A stretch of 64,000 bases of DNA from contig JACAEL010000006.1 of NCBI GenBank assembly GCA_013388835.1, positions 1-64,000 on the forward strand, written 5' to 3'. Positions 1 to 7,932 of this stretch are shown here, piece by piece. A model generated the notes under the pieces. The model ran no database searches, was not told the origin of the DNA, and saw only the letters and a program-made list of their open reading frames with translations. Position 1 is the stretch's first letter. Each line of letters starts with the position of its first letter. A program made the position numbers and the translations under genes. The DNA is from Candidatus Thorarchaeota archaeon. Lineage in GTDB: Archaea; Asgardarchaeota; Thorarchaeia; Thorarchaeales; Thorarchaeaceae.

Positions 1-444
1 TCCATGTGAGCTGAGCAGTTTCATAGCAAGGCCCATGGTGGACTCCACTAGAAAGAGCTGCCTTGCCACATCCACCTCCCAGTAGCCACTGACCTTGGGT
101 GAGCAATCTGCGATGACAAGGTCAACCAAACCACCGGTCACACGTACAATCTCGTCGATAGTTTCAGGACTTGTGATGTCACCCTGAATGAACCTTGCTC
201 CCTCTACTGGCTGCATCGGGTTGAGGTCTACAGCAGTAATCTGAAGAGTACGGTCCAGCTCTACCAAGACCTGGGTCCAGCCGCCCGGACTGCAGCAGAG
301 TTCCAAGACAGATTTCACTCCATGAAGGAGTCTGTGTTGACGGGCAATCTGCTTCAGTTTGAAGGCCGACCTGCTTCGGTAACCCTGTTTCTTCGCAAAT
401 CGGTAGTAGTGCTCCTTCTTGCGGTCGCCCCTTGGTCGTCCCAT
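1..444 (-). CDS. FtsJ/RlmE-type 2'-O-ribose rRNA methyltransferase (3' end outside window)
   Basis: The first 148 codons of a SAM-dependent Rossmann methyltransferase are present, and the gene runs off the left edge. The start MGRPRGDRKKEHYYRFAKKQ is followed by RSRSAFKL, a K of the K-D-K-E catalytic set, then by the SAM-binding stretch LELCCSPGGWTQ and by DLVIADCSPKVSG, which carries the catalytic Asp. These are the signatures of the FtsJ/RrmJ family, which methylates 23S rRNA at the peptidyl-transferase A-loop (family knowledge). The ATG at 444 lies 3 bp after the Trm1 stop, so the two RNA methyltransferases are probably one transcript. A longer-looking ORF in another frame (start at 451) is a shadow with no family match. 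Confidence 0.85.
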   Translation of the reverse strand, partial: MGRPRGDRKKEHYYRFAKKQGYRSRSAFKLKQIARQHRLLHGVKSVLELCCSPGGWTQVLVELDRTLQITAVDLNPMQPVEGARFIQGDITSPETIDEIVRVTGGLVDLVIADCSPKVSGYWEVDVARQLFLVESTMGLAMKLLSSHG

Positions 445-447
445 AGT

Positions 448-1647
448 TCATTCTCCATTCCGAACACTGCGTATTGTGTCCACAACTGCATCTACGGGTG
501 CATCAGTCCTGATTCCAGTACTGCGGAAGTGAGTCCTTGACACCAGATAGCCCTGACCTGTCAGGAACTCTATTATCTCCTCAAGACTTGGTGGCACGAG
601 TCCATAGGTATCGCACAACTGGTGTATGTCTAGGTAGGGTCGGTCTGAGAGAGAGCACTCAGCCCGAATGGTGGACATCAGAGGAGCTACGCGCTTGAGT
701 ATATCAGAGTTGTTAAATGCCCTCTGCTCTGCGGCATCGACAAGCGACGAGTCGTACAGCATACCAGTCCATAGCGGACCTGCAAAGGATACGGGTCCCG
801 GACAGGACTTGTGACGTTCAGGGACGTGGTCTCTACAAAGGTCCATGAGTGATGTGAACCATGAGTCTGCGCACCTCGGACAGTACCATGCAAGTCCCAT
901 CTCGCTAGCCTGTCGATTAGTGTGACTTCTACTGGATCCAACTTCGAACCAGGCCCGGATATAGTGGTCAGCACTAAGCACGAAGAGTGGCTGTGCAGAC
1001 AGATCATTAGCTCCCGCAGCCCTGATGACGAAGCTGATTAACAAGCGTAAGGCGGTTTCATTGGAGAATGGGCTTTTCAACGAGAGTCCCCCGTATCTCC
1101 GAAGTGCCACCCTGGGATGGACCCCACAGAGCACGGGCATGTCTGTGGCTGTGACTGCCAAGACTCCATGACGTCCTTCCATGGAGAGCAGGGCGGAGTT
1201 GAGGAATGGCGCAGGGGTGCCGAATGGATCGAGGTCCACATAGTCGAACCTTCGTGCTCGTGACTCGCTCAACAAGAGAGTACGGGCATCTCCCTTCACG
1301 ACTCGAGCTCTGTCTGTGAAGCCGTTCCGCTCTATGTTCTGTCTTGCCAATTCGACCGCGAGTGGGTTGTTGTCAAACATCACTGCGGAGAAGCCTGGAG
1401 AACACTCCCCAAAGTATCTCAAAGTCCTGATTCCGGTGCCAGTCAGTGGTTCACACATATGCTCGAGCGAGTACCTAGACCTGAGCGCGTCAAACACAAC
1501 TACAGACACGTCTCGGTTTAGCCGCATTCTGGGGTTGTAGAAGACGGGCATGTCTGATGTGGGCTGCCCATGTCGGGTGCAGTAGTAATCGACATCTGCA
1601 CTCAGAAAGGTAACTCTGCCTTCCATGTACTCTCGCAGGACGACCAT
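448..1647 (-). CDS. trm1: tRNA (guanine(26)-N2)-dimethyltransferase Trm1
   Basis: This is a 399-residue protein of normal Trm1 length. It makes m2,2G26 in tRNA at the junction of the D and anticodon stems, using SAM. Visible motifs are PVFYNPRMRLNRDVSV near the N terminus, EPLTGTGIRTLRY (SAM loop), YVDLDPFGTPAPFLNSAL (the N2-guanine methyltransferase DPFG motif, about residue 138) and LAVTATDMPVLCG. A pair of cysteines in WYCPRC around residue 255 suggests a zinc site. A TATA-like CTTATTAG (1674-1684, minus strand) sits about 27 bp before the ATG at 1647, so the mRNA may be leaderless. An internal ATG at codon 8 is an alternative start. The FtsJ gene follows 3 bp downstream. Confidence 0.93.
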   Translation of the reverse strand: MVVLREYMEGRVTFLSADVDYYCTRHGQPTSDMPVFYNPRMRLNRDVSVVVFDALRSRYSLEHMCEPLTGTGIRTLRYFGECSPGFSAVMFDNNPLAVELARQNIERNGFTDRARVVKGDARTLLLSESRARRFDYVDLDPFGTPAPFLNSALLSMEGRHGVLAVTATDMPVLCGVHPRVALRRYGGLSLKSPFSNETALRLLISFVIRAAGANDLSAQPLFVLSADHYIRAWFEVGSSRSHTNRQASEMGLAWYCPRCADSWFTSLMDLCRDHVPERHKSCPGPVSFAGPLWTGMLYDSSLVDAAEQRAFNNSDILKRVAPLMSTIRAECSLSDRPYLDIHQLCDTYGLVPPSLEEIIEFLTGQGYLVSRTHFRSTGIRTDAPVDAVVDTIRSVRNGE

Positions 1648-1863
1648 CGGTGTGGGTTATTCAGTTCAGCTCGCTAATAAGTGGATGGGCCGAGCACAGT
1701 CAGGACTTCATGACTTCTCGGAGTGATTCACCGTCACAGGTCAGAGCATATTAGCACTGGTGAGATATGGATAGGAACACACAAGTGATGCTATCGTGAG
1801 GTATATGCTGTCCGGAACATCTATGTGAGACAAGACCGGTGGACTATCAAAGGAACTGGTGTG

Positions 1864-2358
1864 ATGTTCATGGCAAACCGAGTGAGAATGGAAACGGACA
1901 AAGGAACCATAATGATTGAACTGTGGTCCGATGATGCATTGAACACAGTGAAGAACTTCGTGGAACTTGCGCAAAGTGGTTTTTACAATGGACTCAAGTT
2001 TCATCGAGTCATCAAGGACTTCGTTGTGCAAGGAGGAGACCCCCAAGGCACCGGGATGGGTGGCCCGGGATACGCCATACCATGCGAAACAGGAGGACAT
2101 CGGCAGAAACACGTAGACGGGGCCATATCGATGGCTCATGCAGGCAAAGACACAGGGGGAAGTCAGTTCTTTATTGTCCTCAATCAGAGTAACTGCAGAC
2201 ATCTTGATGGCAAGCACACGGTGTTTGGCCAAGTGACCCAAGGGTTTGATGTTGTCCAAAGAATACGTCAGGGGGACAAGATGCTCAAAGTGGAGGTCAT
2301 AGAGCAAGACCCGAACATTGCACAACATACCCTTCGGAAACTCCCTGCTATCCGATAG
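1864..2358 (+). CDS. Cyclophilin-type peptidyl-prolyl cis-trans isomerase
   Basis: This protein of about 165 residues catalyses proline cis-trans isomerisation during protein folding. It has the full cyclophilin core: [22 protein letters not shown] (catalytic Arg in FHRV), [16 protein letters not shown]-like [16 protein letters not shown], then [12 protein letters not shown]. There is no signal peptide, so it is cytoplasmic. The open frame extends back to a GTG at 1825, but the family starts close to the first beta strand ([14 protein letters not shown]). I therefore prefer the ATG at 1864 with AGGA about 10 bp upstream; the ATG at 1870 is equally possible. It is divergent from trm1. Confidence 0.92.
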   Translation: MFMANRVRMETDKGTIMIELWSDDALNTVKNFVELAQSGFYNGLKFHRVIKDFVVQGGDPQGTGMGGPGYAIPCETGGHRQKHVDGAISMAHAGKDTGGSQFFIVLNQSNCRHLDGKHTVFGQVTQGFDVVQRIRQGDKMLKVEVIEQDPNIAQHTLRKLPAIR

Positions 2359-2408
2359 GGATGCGGGGACGCACCAGATAGCGAATAGTATGCACAGAGG
2401 TTCAGGAG

Positions 2409-3308
2409 ATGAGGTTTGGAATAGTTCCTCTTGAGTTTGGACCAGCTGTGGAGAGAATAGTCAGTGGAGGCGTCCCCGACTTCTCCCGGTTCAGTGTCAC
2501 CGATGCGGTCCGCGATGCGATGAACATGGAACACATTAGTGTCATTGAACTGACAATGGACATAGAGCATGTCATCCCTGGGGCATTGACTACCACGACC
2601 ATAGACGCTCTGAATCTGCTTCGCGATGAACTGGGGTGCTCATTCACGGCTCACCTCCCACTATGGTCGACAGAACCTTCAAGCTTCAATGAGCATATTC
2701 GTGAAGCCAGTGTTGAAAGCACAGTCAGTTCGATTAAGTTGGCTGAACCACTGGAACCAGAAACGTATGTCTTCCACTCGACTGGCGCTCTTGCTGCAGA
2801 GTTCTCTCGTCTGAACCTACCCAAGAACATACGGATGCTGATTTGTGGATATATGGCGACACATGCAGCCAGAAGCATCGAGGAGATAGTCACAAGGACT
2901 GAGATTGACCCTAGACGTCTGGCCTTGGAGAACGTAGAGTTTCCATTCGAAGTCACGAGATTGATTGTGGACGAATACAACACAAGCATATGCTTTGACA
3001 CAGGACATCTATTGACTCACTACTCGGGCACTGAGAGCGTGTGCGACTTCTACACTGCCAACAGGGACAGAATAAGAGAGATACATCTTCATGATGGCAG
3101 CTGCAGAGAACGAGAGGGACTGGTCGAACACAGAGACCACATTGCATTAGGGCTTGGAGAACTGCCGATACGGGAGTTCTTTACGAAACTCCTAAGAGAC
3201 AAGTACAATGGTCCACTAGTCTTCGAGCTTACTGCAGATGAAGCAAGAGCGTCGCTGGAAGCAATCAGGTCGGTTGTGCCGGAAGTCTTTCAGCTGACAG
3301 GACACTGA
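2409..3308 (+). CDS. Xylose-isomerase-like TIM-barrel protein (sugar phosphate isomerase/epimerase family)
   Basis: This 299-residue protein of the AP-endonuclease-2/xylose-isomerase-like TIM-barrel superfamily has the metal-ligand pattern in order: Glu in RRLALENVEF (about residue 170), Asp/His in SICFDTGHLL (about 190), His in IREIHLHDG (about 225), and Glu in the C-terminal LVFELT strand. The family contains isomerases, epimerases and endonuclease IV, and the substrate cannot be told from sequence. AGAGG lies about 7 bp before the ATG. It stands alone between cyclophilin and tRNA-Ile. Confidence 0.75.
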   Translation: MRFGIVPLEFGPAVERIVSGGVPDFSRFSVTDAVRDAMNMEHISVIELTMDIEHVIPGALTTTTIDALNLLRDELGCSFTAHLPLWSTEPSSFNEHIREASVESTVSSIKLAEPLEPETYVFHSTGALAAEFSRLNLPKNIRMLICGYMATHAARSIEEIVTRTEIDPRRLALENVEFPFEVTRLIVDEYNTSICFDTGHLLTHYSGTESVCDFYTANRDRIREIHLHDGSCREREGLVEHRDHIALGLGELPIREFFTKLLRDKYNGPLVFELTADEARASLEAIRSVVPEVFQLTGH

Positions 3309-3320
3309 TTTGAGGAACAA

Positions 3321-3423
3321 TGGTGGGCCCGGTGCGCTTCGATCGCACGGCCTCCGCCTTATCAGAGCGGCGCAATAAGTGCCCAAGACTCCTGAGAGTC
3401 GTTCCAGGCTATGCAACGGGCCC
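3321..3423 (-). tRNA. tRNA-Ile (GAT) with a 25-nt insert in the D-loop
   Basis: The acceptor arms GGGCCCG and CGGGCCC pair over 7 bp, with discriminator A and an encoded CCA (3321-3323). The anticodon arm is CCGCT-CTGATAA-GGCGG, giving anticodon GAT. The T-arm GTGCG-ATCGAAG-CGCAC has A at position 54. Removing 25 nt after AGCCTGG of the D-loop (about position 20) leaves a 75-nt cloverleaf. The insert contains a GACTC-TCAG-GAGTC hairpin. A TATA-like CTTTTTATC (3455-3463, minus strand) precedes it. The anticodon loop itself is uninterrupted. Confidence 0.88.
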
Positions 3424-3481
3424 TTGGCTGTGAAGCAGTCTGGGCCCTGTTGCTGATAAAAAGATTGTGAATGTGGGAAAC

Positions 3482-5377
3482 TCATAGAGTGAGCTTGAAT
3501 GTGTACTCGTCGTCCTGAATGCTTAGCTTGCTCTCGACAATCTTCCCAGTCTTGTGGAGGAAGCGAATCATCGGCTGATTGCGCGGATGCACATAGGCAA
3601 CGAATGCCTTTACACCCTTGCTCTTCGCAATCCTCATGAGGATTGACAACATGAAGGAGCCAATACCCCTGTTCTGGTACTCATCGCGGACAAGTAATGC
3701 GAACTCCGCCTCATTTGTGCTCCTGTTCAGGAGGTACCTGCCTGCACCTATGATCTGTTCCGTTTCAGAGGACTTGTCAGGTCTGATAACTGCTACAATG
3801 CTGATGTCTCGAGACTGATCAACATTGTAGAAGTCCTGCAGTGTCTGTCGTCGGAGGCTCCTGAGTGGGGTGAGAAAACGGAAATAGATAGACTCCTCAG
3901 AGAGGTCATAGAACAGGTCCTTGATTCGGTCAGAGTCATCCGGCCGGATGAGCCGGAAGTGTACTTCTACAGGTCCATCGGGGCCCTTGAAGGTTTCTTG
4001 GGTTTCATACTCGCTGGCGAAATACGTGCCCTGCACTAGGAAGGGGACTTGGTCCTCGAACACGTACTTCATCTTCTTGGCCGCGTCCAGCAGCTCATTC
4101 CGAAACTTGGGATGTGCAATAGCAATCAGAGACAACACACGTTCTCGGATGGTCTTCCCATGAAGAGAAGCCAGACCATACTCGGTCACGACTATGTCAA
4201 CATCACCCCGCGTGGTTACAACGCCAGCGCCCTCACTCAGACGAGGTACGATTCTCGACACTGCCCCGTCCATTGCCGTTGACTGCAAGCAGATGATTGC
4301 CTTGCCATCGATTGACCTTGAAGCTCCTCGGATGAAGTCGACTTGTCCACCAATACCGCTGTAGAATCGGTGCCCAATTGAGTCTGCACAGACCTGTCCA
4401 GTCAAATCGACTTCAAGGGCCGAGTTGATAGCCACCATCTTGTTGTTTTGACCAATGATGTAGGGATCATTAACATACTCGGATGGACGGAACTCGAAGA
4501 AGGGGTTGTCATCGATATAAGAGTAGAGGTTCTCAGTTCCCATAGCGAAACTAGCGACTACTTTTCCCCTATGCAAGGACTTCTTCTTGCAAGTGACAAT
4601 GTCAGACTCGATTAGCTGAATCAGGCTATCACTGAACATCTCAGTGTGAATTCCCAAGTCTTTGACTCCAGTGTCTAGGAGGTTGTTACATACAGCTTGG
4701 GGGAGAGCACCAATACCCAGTTCCAATGTCGACTCGTTCTCAATGAGACGAGCAACATAAGAACCAATGAGGTCTATAGTTTCATCAATCTCGGACGACT
4801 GGAACTCATGGATTGGTTCCGTGTAGTCCACCAAGTAGTCGATGTCCCTCACGTTGAGGAATGAGTCGCCATGTGTGACTGGCATTCGCTCGTTTACCTG
4901 CGCAATCACCATTTCCGCGCTTTCGGCACCGGACTTGGTGATGTCGACCGATATTCCAAGTGAACAGTATCCATGCTCGTCAGGAGGACTGACCTGTATC
5001 AAGGCAACATCCAAAGGCATCCTTCTAGCTCTGAAGAGTCGGGGTATGTCGGATAGCATTATCGGGGTGTAGTCTGCACGACCCTCAGAAACGGACTCGC
5101 GGATGTTGTCCGAAACAAAGAAAGTGTTGTGTCGGAACTGTGACTGGAACTCCGGGTCGGCAGATGGTGTATCCCCAAGTGTGAGAAGATGCACAATTTC
5201 ATTGTCCGCCATATATGCGGAGTTCTTTGCGAGCTCGAGGACAAGGTGATTGGGTACACCACAACCAGTACCGAGAAAAATCCGAGATCCTCGTCGAATC
5301 TTCTTGATTGCCTCTGTCGCGGTGACAACCTTCTTGCCATATCTCTCAGTCCACTTGACACTGGTCACTATGCTCAC
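3482..5377 (-). CDS. Acetyl-CoA hydrolase/CoA-transferase fused to a GNAT acetyltransferase
   Basis: Two domains are joined in one protein of about 631 residues. The first (about 1-440) is a class I-like CoA-transferase/acetyl-CoA hydrolase of the 4-hydroxybutyrate CoA-transferase type, with ELGIGALPQAV, IHTEMFSDSLIQL (likely catalytic Glu) and YSGIGGQVDFIRGA. The second (about 470-631) is a GNAT domain with FRLIRPDDSDRIKDLF, then EFALLVRDEYQNRGIGSFML, which carries the QxxGxG acetyl-CoA loop. The CoA domain would transfer or hydrolyse acyl-CoA; the GNAT domain may acetylate a protein or small molecule, and its target is unknown. The open frame starts at 5473, but family alignment (KWTERYGKKVVTATEAI) points to the GTG at 5377. 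The 5' end faces the divergent phosphohexomutase gene. Confidence 0.82.
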   Translation of the reverse strand: MSIVTSVKWTERYGKKVVTATEAIKKIRRGSRIFLGTGCGVPNHLVLELAKNSAYMADNEIVHLLTLGDTPSADPEFQSQFRHNTFFVSDNIRESVSEGRADYTPIMLSDIPRLFRARRMPLDVALIQVSPPDEHGYCSLGISVDITKSGAESAEMVIAQVNERMPVTHGDSFLNVRDIDYLVDYTEPIHEFQSSEIDETIDLIGSYVARLIENESTLELGIGALPQAVCNNLLDTGVKDLGIHTEMFSDSLIQLIESDIVTCKKKSLHRGKVVASFAMGTENLYSYIDDNPFFEFRPSEYVNDPYIIGQNNKMVAINSALEVDLTGQVCADSIGHRFYSGIGGQVDFIRGASRSIDGKAIICLQSTAMDGAVSRIVPRLSEGAGVVTTRGDVDIVVTEYGLASLHGKTIRERVLSLIAIAHPKFRNELLDAAKKMKYVFEDQVPFLVQGTYFASEYETQETFKGPDGPVEVHFRLIRPDDSDRIKDLFYDLSEESIYFRFLTPLRSLRRQTLQDFYNVDQSRDISIVAVIRPDKSSETEQIIGAGRYLLNRSTNEAEFALLVRDEYQNRGIGSFMLSILMRIAKSKGVKAFVAYVHPRNQPMIRFLHKTGKIVESKLSIQDDEYTFKLTL

Positions 5378-5569
5378 CCATGTTGGTGTATTGCTCTCCG
5401 TGGAGCAGATATAGAATCTTCGGATGCACCACACCTCAATGACTTCGCCGTGGTGATCGGCTCTGTTGCACAAGCCATGCCCGGAGTATGCCTAGGGGGC
5501 ACATCTGGCGAAAGCGATAACTACAGAACTCAGTATTCCACTCCACCCAAAGAAAGAGGCGTGTCTGCC

Positions 5570-6985
5570 ATGTCTTCCACTTCTCCCCGTCTGTTTGGTA
5601 CATCCGGCATCCGCGGTCACACATCGCGAGTCAATACGGACATTTCGCTCAACTTGGGTCGTTCTCTGGGCACCATGCTAGAAGGTCCGGGTGTGGTGGG
5701 AGTTGGCACGGACGCAAGGACCTCTGGCCCAGTTCTGCTGAATTCGTTCAGAGCTGGTCTGCTCTCAACTGGAGTTGATGTTGTAAGTCTTGGGATATGC
5801 CCGATGCCTGCTGTTGCCTTCTATAGCACGCTGCCCGGAGTCCTTGCGTCCGTGATTATCACGGCGAGCCACAATCCGCCCACAGACAACGGTTTCAAGT
5901 TCTTTCGCGAAGGCAGGGAATTCATCCGAACCGAGGAGGCGGCCATTGAGACTGCCGTTGCGCGGCATGAGTACAGGTCTCAGAAATGGCTCTCTGTGGG
6001 CACAGTGGCTGTATGCGATATTAGAATGACGTACCTGCGCAATGCGGAGAGGTTTCTTGTTACAAGAGGCCGCACCGCCAGCGGAATGGACGTTCTTGTT
6101 GACTCTGCAAATGGAGCTGCATCAGACTACACACCCCATCTGCTGCGCAATCTAGGCTTTAGACCTGTGACTATCAATGCTCACCCTGATGGCCATTTTC
6201 CCGGCCGGCTCCCTGAACCTTCGCCGCAGAACCTTCAGCAGACAATGACCCTCGCAGCAGAAACAAAGATGCCTTTGACAGTCTGCCACGACGGTGATGG
6301 TGATCGTGTTGCTGTGATTGACGAAGAAGGACGGTTTGTTGATCAGAACAGAGTGATAGCTCTCTTTGCACGAGATGAAGTCGAACGACAGAATGGCGGA
6401 ACAGTCGTCGCCTCAATCGACACCTCCAGTGTCATCGATGATGTGATTCGACCACTGGGCGGTGTCGTGGTCCGCGTCCCTCTCGGCTCGCTCCAAGAGT
6501 TCTTGGTTCTGCGCAATGGTACTGCGGTCGCATTTGCCTCAGAACCTTGGAAACCCATCTTTGCAGCCTACGGGTACTGGATGGATGGCGTTGTGGGTGC
6601 AGCACGTGTGGCTCAGATGGTAGACGAGGACGGCTCCGGTAGTACCGTACGCCTGTTCAGTTCAATCCCCGAGTACCCTGTGCTGCGTGAGCAGATACCG
6701 TGCCCCGATCACCTCAAGCCTGACTTCATGAGACTTGTGCGTGGAAGCCTAATCTCCCAGGTGACCCTCATAGACCAAATCAATGATAGCGATGGCATCC
6801 GGATTGATCGCTCTGATGGCTCATACGTGCTTGTAAGGGTTTCAGGTACTGAACCAAAGGCCCGAGTCTACATCGGAGCGAGAACCCGCGATACTCTGGA
6901 CCGTCTTGCACAGACCGCAAGGAGTGTGATGGACAAGGCCCTCGAAGAGGCCATGCATCAGCATTCTTCAAAACCTTCCCCATAG
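5570..6985 (+). CDS. Phosphoglucosamine mutase / phosphomannomutase family
   Basis: This is a 471-residue alpha-D-phosphohexomutase. It starts RLFGTSGIRG, then has the phosphoserine loop IITASHNPPTDNGFKF (catalytic Ser in TASHNP, about residue 101), the metal loop CHDGDGDRVAVID (about 244) and the C-terminal phosphate-binding VSGTEPKARVYI. These show a sugar-1-phosphate/6-phosphate mutase acting in nucleotide-sugar synthesis. The sugar-binding loop, usually GEXSGH, reads ASEPWKPIF, so the substrate (glucosamine-, mannose- or glucose-phosphate) cannot be fixed. The ATG at 5570 has GAGG about 10 bp upstream. The open frame to 5189 overlaps the neighbour antisense and is not believed. Confidence 0.85.
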   Translation: MSSTSPRLFGTSGIRGHTSRVNTDISLNLGRSLGTMLEGPGVVGVGTDARTSGPVLLNSFRAGLLSTGVDVVSLGICPMPAVAFYSTLPGVLASVIITASHNPPTDNGFKFFREGREFIRTEEAAIETAVARHEYRSQKWLSVGTVAVCDIRMTYLRNAERFLVTRGRTASGMDVLVDSANGAASDYTPHLLRNLGFRPVTINAHPDGHFPGRLPEPSPQNLQQTMTLAAETKMPLTVCHDGDGDRVAVIDEEGRFVDQNRVIALFARDEVERQNGGTVVASIDTSSVIDDVIRPLGGVVVRVPLGSLQEFLVLRNGTAVAFASEPWKPIFAAYGYWMDGVVGAARVAQMVDEDGSGSTVRLFSSIPEYPVLREQIPCPDHLKPDFMRLVRGSLISQVTLIDQINDSDGIRIDRSDGSYVLVRVSGTEPKARVYIGARTRDTLDRLAQTARSVMDKALEEAMHQHSSKPSP

Positions 6986-7033
6986 GATGCTCACTGCATT
7001 ACAAATCCATGCAGACTGAGTCAAGCAGTAACG

Positions 7034-7041
7034 TTTTATTC
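7034..7041 (+). promoter_or_regulatory. TATA box of tRNA-Ser
   Basis: TTTTATTC lies about 27 bp before the mature 5' end of tRNA-Ser at 7065, the distance expected for an archaeal TATA element. Confidence 0.55.
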
Positions 7042-7064
7042 ACTTTGCTACGTGTGTAGATTGG

Positions 7065-7179
7065 GCCGAGGTATCCAAGCGGCTACGGAGGCGGTCTCGA
7101 AAACCGCTGTGCTCTCGCACGCAGGAGTTCAATGGCTGTAATACTCGATTCAGCAGGACAAATCTCCTCCTCGGCGCCA
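7065..7179 (+). tRNA. tRNA-Ser (CGA) with a 29-nt insert in the T-loop
   Basis: The acceptor stem GCCGAGG/CCTCGGC is perfect, with discriminator G and encoded CCA (7177-7179). The anticodon arm GCGGT-CTCGAAA-ACCGC gives CGA. A long variable arm (TGTGCTCTCGCACGC) is typical of serine. The T-arm AGGAG-TTCAAAT-CTCCT is only formed when 29 nt between TTCAA and AT are removed; because CAA is repeated at both edges the exact junction is ambiguous by up to 3 nt. The insert holds a GCTG/CAGC stem. The mature length is then 83 nt before CCA. Confidence 0.88.
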
Positions 7180-7267
7180 ACTCACTTCTCACCGCTCATT
7201 GTAAGTTGAACTCCATACTCTCCCATGTTCAGGCGTTTCCTGTGAAGTAATAGCTGGAGAACTCTGA

Positions 7268-7394
7268 TGGTGCGGAGGGCGAGATTCGAACTCGCGAATC
7301 CCTACAGAATTGCCCCGTCTTCAGAGAGGCTCTCAAATCTGAAGACGTCAGGATCCTAAGCCCTGCGCCTTTGACCTGGCTCGGCAACCTCCGC
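7268..7394 (-). tRNA. tRNA-Leu (TAG) with a 37-nt insert at the base of the variable arm
   Basis: The acceptor GCGGAGG/CCTCCGC is perfect, with discriminator A and encoded CCA (7268-7270). The anticodon arm CAGGG-CTTAGGA-TCCTG gives TAG, and the T-arm GCGAG-TTCGAAT-CTCGC is canonical. Between the anticodon stem and the variable arm (AATTC-TGTAG-GGATT) lie 37 extra nt dominated by a perfect 9-bp hairpin, CGTCTTCAG/CTGAAGACG. Removing them gives an 87-nt type II tRNA before CCA. A TATA-like GGTTATATC (7428-7436, minus strand) lies upstream. Confidence 0.87.
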
Positions 7395-7598
7395 ATCTGT
7401 GTGGATTCATTCGGGAAGGACGAGGCAGATATAACCGTTGTGTCCAGAAGCCATCTCTGTGCGGACCTCTTATGGTCGCCTATTGGTATCACTTCGAGTT
7501 CGCTCGAGTCCTTTTGTGTGTACTCTGCGTCGTTGTGAACGCGATGGTCTCGTATCCCATGGATAGGAACGTTGGTCTATGGTGGGGAGTTGCTATAC

Positions 7599-7739
7599 TT
7601 ACTGATCCGTAATCACTTCCCATGTGTTACTGCACCGGGGGCATCGGTACTTCTTTCTGTAGCCTTTCCCTGCCACCAGTTCCCTCTTCACTAGAGCCAC
7701 ATCATTGTACCCGCAGCGGCCACATCTGGGTGCGTCCAT
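7599..7739 (-). CDS. 46-residue zinc-ribbon protein
   Basis: The minus strand encodes a short protein that starts MDAPRCGRCGYNDVALVKRE and ends YRCPRCSNTWEVITDQ. The two knuckles CGRCG and CPRC, 22 residues apart, form a treble-clef or zinc-ribbon site of the kind seen in small archaeal nucleic-acid-binding proteins. The spacing resembles ribosomal and transcription-factor ribbons, but I do not recognise the family. It lies between tRNA-Leu and the eS1 gene and has its own start and stop. It is too short for ordinary gene callers. Confidence 0.7.
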   Translation of the reverse strand: MDAPRCGRCGYNDVALVKRELVAGKGYRKKYRCPRCSNTWEVITDQ

Positions 7740-7828
7740 AATCATTCACTTCTTGCATGAACTGGTTTCAGAGCGGTCATATCTAGTTTGCTGTATGGGG
7801 GCCTTATCACCTAAGTCGTGTCACAACC

Positions 7829-7838
7829 TTTTTATTCG
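7829..7838 (+). promoter_or_regulatory. TATA box of the eS1 gene
   Basis: CTTTTTATTC, an A/T-rich TATA element, lies upstream of the ribosomal gene. Transcription would start near 7860, leaving a leader of about 70 nt to the preferred ATG at 7933 or about 35 nt to the GTG at 7894. Confidence 0.5.
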
Positions 7839-7932
7839 ACTCACATGACTCGGCCAGAGTGGCCCGTTCTACGACGGGATAATCAGTTCTTCTGTGGCAT
7901 CATTTGATGTCCAGTGCGAGCGTGATATTGAG

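Noticed and set aside
179-451. 90-residue frame starting MNYGTTKGRPQ on the minus strand
   Set aside because: It is a frame shadow of the FtsJ methyltransferase, whose motifs are in the frame starting at 444.
5189-5569. 127-residue N-terminal extension of the phosphohexomutase
   Set aside because: It is antisense to the CoA-transferase gene and lacks family similarity.
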